This document shows positions 7,571 to 15,498 of a DNA stretch of 64,000 nt, piece after piece. This DNA comes from SW132 sp038150125 (GTDB lineage Bacteria > Bacteroidota > Rhodothermia > Balneolales > Balneolaceae). Location of the stretch: positions 69,539-133,538 of the forward strand of contig NZ_JBBVMF010000012.1 of NCBI RefSeq assembly GCF_038150125.1, in the 5' to 3' direction. A model generated the notes under the pieces. It saw only the letters and a list, made by a program, of their open reading frames with translations, searched no databases and had not been told where the DNA came from. Made by a program: the position numbers and the translations under genes. How positions within the stretch are numbered: position 1 is the stretch's first letter; every line of letters starts with the position of its first letter.

Positions 7571-10366
7571 TCACCCCGTACTCTGCATTGCAGCAGCTAC
7601 ACCGTTTATACTTAAAAACAAAGCATGACGCAACTTTTTGAGCTCTTCGTCATTGTCTGCTTTTTCCCATCGGTTCAGCAGTTCAACCTGAAGTACGTTC
7701 AGCGGATATGTAAACACATTCCGGAATTTGATTGAATTCTGAATCACTTTCCGTGTGTCGAGAATGGCATCTTGTTGGGTGATTTTCAGCAGTAAATCAC
7801 GTGTCTTGTAAAAATCGTCCATAATAAACTGATGATGGCGTTCCTGGTCACTCCGTTCTGCATATATGTTGCTCGTGAGAGGATGGTTTCGGGCTATTTC
7901 CCGCTGTGCATTGTCAATAATGGTATTAAAAAAGCTCCAGCTTTTGTACCAGTTTTGCAGGGTCTCAAGTATATCAGGGTCTTCCTGAAGTAATGGTTCT
8001 AGAGCGGCTCCAAGGCCAAACCAGCCCGGGACATTATACCGAACCTGTGTCCAGCCAAATACCCATGGGATAGCACGCAGATTATCAAACTGTAAACCGT
8101 TTTCACCTCCCCTTGAGACCGGTCGTGATGCGATCGGCAGATTACCAATATGTTCAACCGGTGTAATTTTTTTGAACCAGTCCCAGAATTCCGGATGGTC
8201 AATAAGGTCCCTATAGGCAGCCATTGAACTGTCGGATATTTTATCCATAATCTGTTCGGTTCCATCACCTTTCTCTAAAGCTTTCTGACCCTCTCCGGCG
8301 GTAACGCGTGCAACGGCGTTAACAATCTGCTCAAGATGCCGGCGGGCAATTTCGGGTAGTGAGTACCGGAACGATATAATCTCTCCCTGTTCGGTGAAAC
8401 GAATACGCCCGTTATTACTGATGGACGGCAGTGCCAGAATTGCCCGGTTCGATCGTCCGCCGCCGCGCCCTACTGAGCCACCCCGGCCATGAAATAGCCT
8501 GAAGTCGATCTTATGCTTCTTCAATACTTTACCAAGTCTGAGCTGAGCTTTTTGAAGTGCCCAGTTTGCCATCCAGTAACCACCATCCTTGTTGCTATCG
8601 GAATATCCCAGCATGATTTCCTGGAAACCGTTTCGGGCTTTCACATGCTGCTCGTAAATTTCATCTGTCAGGATCTTCTCCATCAGTTCTGAACTGCGGT
8701 CCAGGTCATCAATTGTCTCAAAAAGAGGCACAATATCGATACTGCTGTGCACCTTTTCGCCGTCCCATCTCCATAAGCCGGCTTCTTTTGCCAGAATAGC
8801 CACTTCAAGCAGGTCACTTACATCGTGTGTCATGCTAATGATATAGCTTCCAAACGAGTTTTTGTCCACATCTGTCATCGTTCGGATCAGCTTAAAAACT
8901 GAAAGAATCTTTTCCGTGCCGGATTTAAGTTTATAATCAACCGGGCTGAGCGGCCTGGGGTTGCGTAATTCACTTGTCAGAAGGTCAAGTTTTTCCTCTT
9001 CGTTAAGTTTGGTGTAGCCTTCTTTCACATGGGCAACTGATAGAAGGTCTTCAACTGCTTTTTCGTGAATCTCACTGTGCTGCCTGATATCAAGTGCTGC
9101 GAGATGAAATCCAAACGTTTTCGCCCGTATCCTAAGGTCGTTAAACTGACCAAAGGATGCTACATCCTGCAGCCCGCTTTCAATGAGCGAGTTATAAATT
9201 AAGTCAAGATCCTCTATAAAATCTTCTGCTGAATATTCTTTAGCGGTATCAATGATGGTCTGCTCATTTTCTCCAATAGCCGAGAGCAGCCGTTCAAGGC
9301 GATGCATCATATGGGTGAGCTTTCGGCGATAGGGTTCATTTTTGTAAGACCGTTTGAACCGGCCGCTGAGCGGAACTTCTTTATCATCCTGTTTCAACGA
9401 TTTCAAAAAAGCCTCGGGTACATCAACAAGATTTTGAGAGATTGAAAGGTATCGTCTCGTCTCCCTCAGCTCTTTGAGGTACATTTGGAGGGTTATTTTT
9501 CGGTGCTCAGTCAGCGTATTCCAGGTTACGTCACGCGTTACATTCGGGTTTCCGTCGCGATCGCTGCCAATCCACGACCGGTATTTAAAAATAATTGGCA
9601 GGTCGGGCACTTTACCATATTGCCTGTCGAAGGCAAATCGTATATCATCATAGAGCCTGGGTACTGTACTCCATATTGTATTGGTAAAGAAAAAGAGGCC
9701 GTTTTCCACTTCATCCTCCACCGTTAATCGTTCCGACCGAACTTCATCCGTTGAAATCAGGAGAGCAATTTCATTTAAGACCTGCAGTAAAATTCCTTCC
9801 TTTTCATTTGGGGTTAGTCGCGCATCATCCAGCTTATCAATCATGGATGTAATATTTTCCTGCTTATTCAGAATACTCCGCCGCCGGGCTTCTGTGGGGT
9901 GAGCCGTAATAGTTGGCTGAATATCGAGCTTTTTGATGAGCTCTAGCGATTGTTCGTAGCTGTAGCCGTTCTTTTTAAATCCACTCAGCAGTTCGGCAAT
10001 ACTTTCCGGGCGCGGATGATCCTGGTCTATCTTCTTAGCTCGTTCGCGATTAATCCGGATAATTTCATGCTGCTCAAGAGAATTTACCAGATGGAAAAAG
10101 ATGGTGGTAAGCCGTAAGAGGCTCGTGATTTCATCAAGCTCCAGTGAAGCTATTTTTTCCTGAAGCTCTTCGTTTGCTTTGCCGTCTTCTTCAAAGGCCT
10201 CTGCCGCTTTTTGCGGTAACGTTGATGATAGTTCCCTCAGGGAAGTAGCGCCTTTTTGCTCCAGAAAATCTTCCAGAAGGCCGGTCAAAGCAATCATTTT
10301 TACTGTTAACGGCTGGCTGATATCTGAAGATGTGGCAAATTTTTCAATCGTCTCTTTCCAAGTCAT
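7571..10366 (-). CDS. ppc: Phosphoenolpyruvate carboxylase
   Basis: A 931-residue cytoplasmic enzyme that adds bicarbonate to phosphoenolpyruvate to give oxaloacetate, refilling the TCA cycle. The two signature regions are intact: 'TITAHPTEARRRS' with catalytic H156, and 'GYSDSNKDGGYW' followed by 'FHGRGGSVGRGGGRSNRA'. The C-terminus 'GVAAAMQSTG' matches the usual glycine-rich end of bacterial PEPC. Length is normal for the family (880-970). Transcription runs leftwards from a gap of about 270 bp shared with the divergent MFS gene; the gap contains a perfect palindrome (10458-10471) that recurs before ilvD. Confidence 0.97.
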   Translation of the reverse strand: MTWKETIEKFATSSDISQPLTVKMIALTGLLEDFLEQKGATSLRELSSTLPQKAAEAFEEDGKANEELQEKIASLELDEITSLLRLTTIFFHLVNSLEQHEIIRINRERAKKIDQDHPRPESIAELLSGFKKNGYSYEQSLELIKKLDIQPTITAHPTEARRRSILNKQENITSMIDKLDDARLTPNEKEGILLQVLNEIALLISTDEVRSERLTVEDEVENGLFFFTNTIWSTVPRLYDDIRFAFDRQYGKVPDLPIIFKYRSWIGSDRDGNPNVTRDVTWNTLTEHRKITLQMYLKELRETRRYLSISQNLVDVPEAFLKSLKQDDKEVPLSGRFKRSYKNEPYRRKLTHMMHRLERLLSAIGENEQTIIDTAKEYSAEDFIEDLDLIYNSLIESGLQDVASFGQFNDLRIRAKTFGFHLAALDIRQHSEIHEKAVEDLLSVAHVKEGYTKLNEEEKLDLLTSELRNPRPLSPVDYKLKSGTEKILSVFKLIRTMTDVDKNSFGSYIISMTHDVSDLLEVAILAKEAGLWRWDGEKVHSSIDIVPLFETIDDLDRSSELMEKILTDEIYEQHVKARNGFQEIMLGYSDSNKDGGYWMANWALQKAQLRLGKVLKKHKIDFRLFHGRGGSVGRGGGRSNRAILALPSISNNGRIRFTEQGEIISFRYSLPEIARRHLEQIVNAVARVTAGEGQKALEKGDGTEQIMDKISDSSMAAYRDLIDHPEFWDWFKKITPVEHIGNLPIASRPVSRGGENGLQFDNLRAIPWVFGWTQVRYNVPGWFGLGAALEPLLQEDPDILETLQNWYKSWSFFNTIIDNAQREIARNHPLTSNIYAERSDQERHHQFIMDDFYKTRDLLLKITQQDAILDTRKVIQNSIKFRNVFTYPLNVLQVELLNRWEKADNDEELKKLRHALFLSINGVAAAMQSTG

Positions 10367-10457
10367 AAGGATGCAGGAATTTGTGGTTTTTTATTGATAG
10401 CCTATTAGATACCCATTCTGCAGCTTAATATCATCTTGATGAGGATAAAATTCTAAA

Positions 10458-10471
10458 TAAAAGCGCTTTCA
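10458..10471. promoter_or_regulatory. Palindromic operator candidate upstream of ppc
   Basis: TAAAAGCGCTTTCA, with the perfect core AAAGCGCTTT, lies about 90-105 bp before the ppc start in the divergent gap. The identical 14-mer occurs about 60 bp before ilvD (54711-54724). AAAGCGCTTT cores are typical of LacI/GalR-family operators; which regulator binds here is not known. Confidence 0.4.
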
Positions 10472-10637
10472 ATGTCAGTTGTTTCGATATTATCCGAGAT
10501 TTTAGATTAGTATTTACGATTAATAAGTAAAAAATTAAACCAGTTTTTAGAACCACGGAAAAAATGCGTAAATAGTGGCAGTTTTAAAACGACCCGAAGT
10601 CGTGTAAATAATGACCCATTTCAGAATTTGAATCCTC

Positions 10638-11990
10638 ATGATGAAACGCCATCGAGATGATATTCCGCGCGCATCCAAAAAAGAGATTTTTGGATGGGCT
10701 ATGTTCGATTTTGCAAACCAAGCCTACACGCTCCTGATTATCACTGTGATTTTTCCGGTGTTGTTTACAACAGTTATTGTAGGGGATGCGGGCGATGACT
10801 ACCGGCTTGGAAATCTGCTATGGAGTGTTGCTCTGGGACTCAGCTATTTTATGGTTGTTTTAAGCGGGCCTGTGTTTGGGGCTATCATGGACTATTCTGC
10901 GCTTAAGAAACGATTTCTGTTTCTTAGCTACGTATTGACAATTGTGGCAACATCACTTCTCTATTTTGTTGAACCGGGGATGATTGTTTTGGGTGTGATA
11001 CTGATTATCATTTCAAACTTCGCTTATGCAACAGGCGAAAGCTTTATCGCGGCATTTCTGACCAGCCTGGGCCCGCCAAAAGATTTGGGGAAGATATCAG
11101 GATTTGGATGGGCATTGGGTTACATCGGCGGTCTATTTTCTGCCGGATTTGTGATTGTTTATTTAGGGGACGCAACGGCTGAAAACTTTGATCGAATTCG
11201 CTGGGTAGGGCCATTTGCTGCTGTCTTCTTTATGCTAGCCGCTATTCCAACATTCTTATGGGTTAAAGAGCCTGGCAAACGAAGAGAGCTTCCGAAAGGC
11301 GAAACACTTATATCTATGGGCTTTGTTCGCCTTGGCAGAACCATTCGTGAAATTAAGCAGTACTGGGACCTGGCTGTTTTTCTTGTTTCTGTCTTCTTTG
11401 CAATGGCGGGAATCTATATCGTCATCTCGTTTGCATTTATTTATGGTGATCAGATTGTAAAGTGGGATGAGAGCGTCCGCATACTGATGTTTGTGATCGT
11501 TCAAATTACCGCGGCGATTGGAGCCATTGTGTTTGGCTACATCCAGGACAGGATTGGGGCCAAACTTACATATAACCTGACTCTTGGCCTTTGGTTTCTT
11601 GCTGTGCTGGGAATTTGGGGCGTCACAGACTTCACGGTCTGGTTTAACTCCATATTTGCTACAAATATCGAGGCTCAATATATGTTCTTGTACATCGGTG
11701 TGCTGGCAGGATTGAGTTTGGGATCGAGCCAGTCGGCAAGCCGTGCTCTTGTGGGAATATTCTCTCCGGAAGAAAAATCTGCAGAGTTCTTTGGCTTCTG
11801 GGGATTATCGAACAAATTAGCTGGGGTATTTGGAATTATTGGCATCGGTCTCCTTCAGGCACAATTTGGTCTGAAGACCTCCGTGCTTTTTTGTGCCGCG
11901 TTATTTTTACTGGGAATTCTCGTGAACATTTTTGTCAATGAGCAGCGGGGACGGCAGGTTGCAGATCAATATGAAGGGTATGACATATAG
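10638..11990 (+). CDS. MFS transporter, UMF1/Atg22-like family
   Basis: A 450-residue integral membrane protein with about twelve hydrophobic segments. The N-terminal 'SKKEIFGWAMFDFANQAYT' is the diagnostic opening of the Atg22/UMF1 group of major facilitator proteins, and 'GLSLGSSQSASRA' in the C-terminal half also fits. In yeast, Atg22 exports amino acids from the vacuole; bacterial members have no firm substrate. Two consecutive ATGs (10638 and 10641) could start it. It is divergent from ppc and has no other partner gene. Confidence 0.85.
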   Translation: MMKRHRDDIPRASKKEIFGWAMFDFANQAYTLLIITVIFPVLFTTVIVGDAGDDYRLGNLLWSVALGLSYFMVVLSGPVFGAIMDYSALKKRFLFLSYVLTIVATSLLYFVEPGMIVLGVILIIISNFAYATGESFIAAFLTSLGPPKDLGKISGFGWALGYIGGLFSAGFVIVYLGDATAENFDRIRWVGPFAAVFFMLAAIPTFLWVKEPGKRRELPKGETLISMGFVRLGRTIREIKQYWDLAVFLVSVFFAMAGIYIVISFAFIYGDQIVKWDESVRILMFVIVQITAAIGAIVFGYIQDRIGAKLTYNLTLGLWFLAVLGIWGVTDFTVWFNSIFATNIEAQYMFLYIGVLAGLSLGSSQSASRALVGIFSPEEKSAEFFGFWGLSNKLAGVFGIIGIGLLQAQFGLKTSVLFCAALFLLGILVNIFVNEQRGRQVADQYEGYDI

Positions 11991-12301
11991 CAGATACTGA
12001 TAAGAGTAAGCTTTTATATGTTATATTTTCATGTTTATTCGCTTTAATCCAATAAAAAACAATGACTTGTGAATTAATTTTGGTTTAATAAATTAATTCT
12101 TTGAGTGAGGGGTATCGTTAACCCGGAGTAGTTGAAAAAACCTATTTTTGGATTTCTGACTAAAAAAAGATGCATTTAATGCTCAGAATGGTATCTTGAG
12201 CAAGTTTTGACAGCAACTATAGAAGCTGTTTCAAATTAATCTTTTGACGAATATCGTTTCGTCATTTAATAAATAACTAACTGACAAATTGGAGTATATT
12301 T
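11991..12301 (+). other. 311-bp gap before the Hc1 gene
   Basis: AT-rich sequence with no open frame worth calling. A short imperfect hairpin (GACGAA-TTCGTC, about 12246-12263) sits some 40 bp before the Hc1 start. The promoter of the Hc1 gene must be here, but no clear -35/-10 pair was identified. Confidence 0.4.
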
Positions 12302-12487
12302 ATGAGCAGAATTGAAGAAGTAAAGAGCCTGATGACTGAACTCGAAGAAGACATGGAAAAGTTTTACGATAAAGGAAATAAAGCTGCCGGTACAAGAGCA
12401 CGTAAGCAGCTACAAGACCTTAAGAAACTCGCTCAGGACATTCGTCTCGAAATTCAGGCTAAGAAAAACAAAGAAGATAATGCTTAG
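12302..12487 (+). CDS. Histone H1-like DNA-binding protein (Hc1 family)
   Basis: A 61-residue, highly charged, entirely helical-looking protein. The central 'MEKFYDKGNKAAGTRARKQL' and following 'QDLKKLAQDIRLEIQ' closely match the short Hc1/histone-H1-like proteins widespread in Bacteroidota, which are thought to bind and compact DNA. This is the usual length for the family, which lacks the long lysine/alanine tail of chlamydial Hc1. The ATG has an upstream GGAG eight to nine bases away. It is monocistronic, with its own strong terminator at 12511-12537. Confidence 0.88.
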   Translation: MSRIEEVKSLMTELEEDMEKFYDKGNKAAGTRARKQLQDLKKLAQDIRLEIQAKKNKEDNA

Positions 12488-12510
12488 TTGTTAAGTCTGT
12501 ACAGTTTTAA

Positions 12511-12537
12511 AGCCACGCATAGCCGTGGCTTTTTTTT
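12511..12537 (+). terminator. Rho-independent terminator of the Hc1 gene
   Basis: Stem AGCCACG (12511-12517) pairs with CGTGGCT (12524-12530) across a six-base loop and is followed by seven T residues. It lies 24 bp after the stop codon. Confidence 0.9.
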
Positions 12538-12602
12538 ATTCAAGGAACGTAAGGACAGTGGGTTTGCATTGTTATTAACAAGAGTTAACTAACCCCTTAT
12601 CT

Positions 12603-12755
12603 ATGGAATCACTTCTTTTAATTTCCGGAATTTTTGTGTCACTAATTGCCGGATATGGTTATTACATCATTTTTACAAAAGAACAAGCTGAATTTGAAGA
12701 GAAGAGAAAAAAAAGTACCAGGTATCGTACCAATGAAGAGTTCATCAAAAGCTAA
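12603..12755 (+). CDS. Small single-pass membrane protein, 50 residues
   Basis: ATG at 12603 opens a 50-residue frame beginning 'MESLLLISGIFVSLIAGYGY' and ending 'RYRTNEEFIKS'. It has one hydrophobic N-terminal helix (about residues 3-23) and a charged, probably cytoplasmic, helical tail. The amino-acid pattern is that of a genuine small membrane protein, and it fills a gap between the Hc1 terminator and the PH-domain pair. No strong ribosome site and no recognised family, so the call rests on composition only. Confidence 0.5.
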   Translation: MESLLLISGIFVSLIAGYGYYIIFTKEQAEFEEKRKKSTRYRTNEEFIKS

Positions 12756-12826
12756 TTGACGTTATTTATGGTTTTCTATCAGCTATACAAAGCGTAAGTT
12801 TGGAGTAAATTATTAGTATAGATTGA

Positions 12827-13306
12827 ATGGATAAATCATCTTCAAAAAAATTAGCTCCGGCTATTATAGGCGTCTGGCGATGGGGCAGTGCAATTGGTTA
12901 TCTTTTTCTGCTTGGCTTGCCCGTTATTTATTACTCAATTTTCGGGATGCAGAATATTCACTTTTGGCTGCTGATAGCCATAAGCCTGGTTGTAATGGCA
13001 TTGTGGATCACTGCCGTATTTATCGTACCTCCAATCAGCTGGACTCGTTGGAGATACAGTATTAACGAGAATGAAATTGATCTTCTGCGAGGGATTATTG
13101 TAAGGAAAGAGACACTTATTCCGCTGAGCCGCGTACAGCATGTAGACACTCGGCAGGGACCTCTTTTGCGTTGGTTTAACCTGTCGTCCGTAACAATTTC
13201 AACGGCTGCCACAACGCATGAAATTCCCGGACTTGATGACGTGATCGCCGACAAGGTTCGGAAAGAAATTTCAATGTACGCAAGACTTGCTGAAGAAGAT
13301 GTATGA
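12827..13306 (+). CDS. PH domain-containing membrane protein, YdbS-like
   Basis: A 159-residue protein with two transmembrane helices (about 20-40 and 45-68), then a bacterial PH domain type 2: 'WRYSINENEIDLLRGIIVRK', 'LIPLSRVQHVDTRQGPLLR' and 'SSVTISTAATTHEIPGL'. This is the layout of Bacillus YdbS. Its stop overlaps the start of the YdbT-like gene by 8 bp, so the two are translationally coupled and probably form a complex in the membrane. In Bacillus the pair has been linked to resistance against certain bacteriocins; whether that holds here is unknown. Confidence 0.85.
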   Translation: MDKSSSKKLAPAIIGVWRWGSAIGYLFLLGLPVIYYSIFGMQNIHFWLLIAISLVVMALWITAVFIVPPISWTRWRYSINENEIDLLRGIIVRKETLIPLSRVQHVDTRQGPLLRWFNLSSVTISTAATTHEIPGLDDVIADKVRKEISMYARLAEEDV

Positions 13307-14777
13307 TTTTCAACGGCAACATCCAATAGCAGCTATCAGTCGTGCTTTTACGATGATTCGCGGCAATCTTATCACAATCATCGTATTTCTGTTCATCGGA
13401 GCCCAAAGCGAGTCATTTTCTTTTTTATTGATGATCGGTGGCGGCTTTCTGCTGTTGATGATTTCTGGTGTCCTGGATTGGTGGCGTTTTCTGTTCAAGG
13501 TTGAAGAGGGAGAGATGCACATCAAACGCGGTATTTTTGTCAGAAAGAATATTTATCTCACAAAAGACAGGGTTCAGGTTATCGATATTTCTTCTGGAGT
13601 GATACAGCGTTTGTTCGGACTGGTAAAAATTGATATACAAACGGCCGGATCTACCTCAAGAGCCGCCATAATTGAAGCCGTACCGCTTGAAACGGCCAAA
13701 GAAATAAAACAAAAACTTAGTAGGAACGGGAATGGCCAAGCCGAAGATGAGCAAGCTAAGACAGATAGCAACCGGGTAAATGTATACGGCCTGCCCAATA
13801 AAGATCTTTTAATTGCTGCCTCAACATCAGGACGATTTGGAATCGCACTTTCTGTTTTGGGAACACTTTTTTCGCAAATTGAACCCGTAATTCGCGAATC
13901 GAACCTTTTTGAATACCTGTTTTCGCTCTTGCCCAGCCAGACCGATACGTTTATGATTATCACCATAATTGTCATGTTTGTAAGCGTGGCCTGGCTTATA
14001 TCATTTTTTAGTACTCTATTTATGTATGGAGACTTCAGCCTTGAAATTAATGACGATGAAATGATAATCTCAAGGGGTATACTTGAGAAAAAGAGAATTA
14101 CGGTTCCTTATAAGAGGATCCAGGCTCTGTTTGTCACCGAGGGCATTATTCGTCAGCCTTTGGGCTACTGCTCTGTTCATATACATAGCGCGGGATATGG
14201 AGATGAACAGGGATCAGGTGCAATCGTTCTGTTTCCTTTGATCAAAAGGGATAAAGTGGAATCACTGATAGAAAAAGTTGTGCCTCATTATGATGTTTCC
14301 CTTCCGGGAATTACACCTCCTAAACGGGCTCTCCGTCGATATATATTCAGGTCAGCGGCAATTTTAACAGTAGTAACCGCCGTTCTATACTGGATATTCT
14401 CACTTACAAACTGGATATGGCTCATACCGATTCTTTCGGTCTGGTGGGGCTGGCTAAAGTATAAAGATGCAGCAATCGGGTGGGACGATGCCAACGTAGT
14501 GATAAGTAACCGCAAACTGGCCAAAAACATCGCTATCGTAAAACGGGATCGAATACAGGATGTCTCAGTATCAGCAAGCTGGATACAGCGCTTCAGAAAT
14601 TTATGCAGTACAGATGTACATGTTGCGTCGGGAGATCACGGTAGTTCGTTTTCTATAGATGATATAGAGGAGAGTGACGGAGAGCGTTACTTGAATGCCA
14701 TAAACTCAAAACTATTAGTGGAGAGACAGTTGCCGACAATGAAGGCATCAGAGCCTGTGATACTGCCGGGCTGGTAG
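13299..14777 (+). CDS. PH domain-containing membrane protein, YdbT-like
   Basis: A 492-residue membrane protein with three bacterial PH type 2 domains, each after a pair of transmembrane helices. The repeated signature is visible as 'LTKDRVQVIDISSGVIQRLF', 'VPYKRIQALFVTEGIIRQPL' and 'VKRDRIQDVSVSASWIQRFR'. This matches Bacillus YdbT. A TTG upstream (13287) is in frame, but the ATG at 13299 begins 'MYDFQRQHPIAAIS', as in the family, and gives an 8-bp overlap with the preceding gene. Function is membrane-associated but not defined. The operon seems to end here. Confidence 0.85.
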   Translation: MYDFQRQHPIAAISRAFTMIRGNLITIIVFLFIGAQSESFSFLLMIGGGFLLLMISGVLDWWRFLFKVEEGEMHIKRGIFVRKNIYLTKDRVQVIDISSGVIQRLFGLVKIDIQTAGSTSRAAIIEAVPLETAKEIKQKLSRNGNGQAEDEQAKTDSNRVNVYGLPNKDLLIAASTSGRFGIALSVLGTLFSQIEPVIRESNLFEYLFSLLPSQTDTFMIITIIVMFVSVAWLISFFSTLFMYGDFSLEINDDEMIISRGILEKKRITVPYKRIQALFVTEGIIRQPLGYCSVHIHSAGYGDEQGSGAIVLFPLIKRDKVESLIEKVVPHYDVSLPGITPPKRALRRYIFRSAAILTVVTAVLYWIFSLTNWIWLIPILSVWWGWLKYKDAAIGWDDANVVISNRKLAKNIAIVKRDRIQDVSVSASWIQRFRNLCSTDVHVASGDHGSSFSIDDIEESDGERYLNAINSKLLVERQLPTMKASEPVILPGW

Positions 14778-14805
14778 ACGTTTTTTATCTTACTTTAAGA
14801 CAGGA

Positions 14806-15177
14806 TTAGGCAGAAGGATTTTCGACGCCGTTGATTGCAGATTTCAGATCGTGGATGTTTACCGGTTTAATCATGAAAAATGAATTTTGAACCTGCGAGG
14901 CTCTTTTTCGTGTATTCAGATCAGACTGGCCGGTGATATAAATAACCGGTGCGTTTGAGTGGTTTCGAATCTGTTCCATTGCCTGAATTCCATTGATATC
15001 ATCAGCAAGCTGGATATCCATAAAAATCAGGTCCGGGTTATGTTTCTGAATAGATGCCACGGCTCCAGAGCCGGTTTGTGAAATCTCTAAAACGTCTAAA
15101 TCCAATGAGTTAGCCATTTTTTCCAGTACAATGCCTAAAAGCTGATCGTCTTCTACTATTACTACTTTTTTGTTCAT
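14806..15177 (-). CDS. Single-domain response regulator (CheY-like receiver)
   Basis: A 123-residue protein that consists only of a receiver domain. Acidic pocket 'VEDD' (about residues 8-11), phospho-acceptor D54 in 'IFMDIQL', conserved T in 'VIYITG', and the lysine in 'MIKPVN' are all in place, so it should be phosphorylated normally. There is no output domain and no histidine kinase next to it, so its partner is elsewhere. It is convergent with the YdbT-like gene (28 bp apart). Confidence 0.9.
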   Translation of the reverse strand: MNKKVVIVEDDQLLGIVLEKMANSLDLDVLEISQTGSGAVASIQKHNPDLIFMDIQLADDINGIQAMEQIRNHSNAPVIYITGQSDLNTRKRASQVQNSFFMIKPVNIHDLKSAINGVENPSA

Positions 15178-15498
15178 GAATTTATCTTATCTCTGCTATT
15201 TAAGTTGACTCAATGTATTGCTTTTTGCCTACGGGAGGGGTTAAAATTTTATAAGATATGAAACTGTTAAACGACTCTAAGACTCAGGACAAAATGCAAT
15301 ATGATATCTAACTGAAGTAATAGTTTAACATATAAACAAAAGAAAGAGGGCTTTACAATACAGACCCGAAAACTCTGACAAACAGCGTGCAGACGCGTAG
15401 GTGACAGCTATCGGACGATTTCATCGTTCTCATAAAAAAAGCCATATTCTCTCGAATATAGCTTTTCATCATAAAATCAGCGATGCCTCGATGCCTTC
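15178..15498. other. Gap between the receiver gene and gcvP
   Basis: No gene seen. The right part holds the gcvP terminator (15434-15463). The left part should contain the promoter of the leftward receiver gene, but no consensus element was recognised. Confidence 0.4.
15434..15463 (-). terminator. Rho-independent terminator of gcvP
   Basis: On the minus strand a ten-base stem AGCTATATTC / GAATATGGCT (one G-U pair) encloses a GAGA tetraloop and runs into seven T residues. It lies 36 bp after the gcvP stop. Confidence 0.88.
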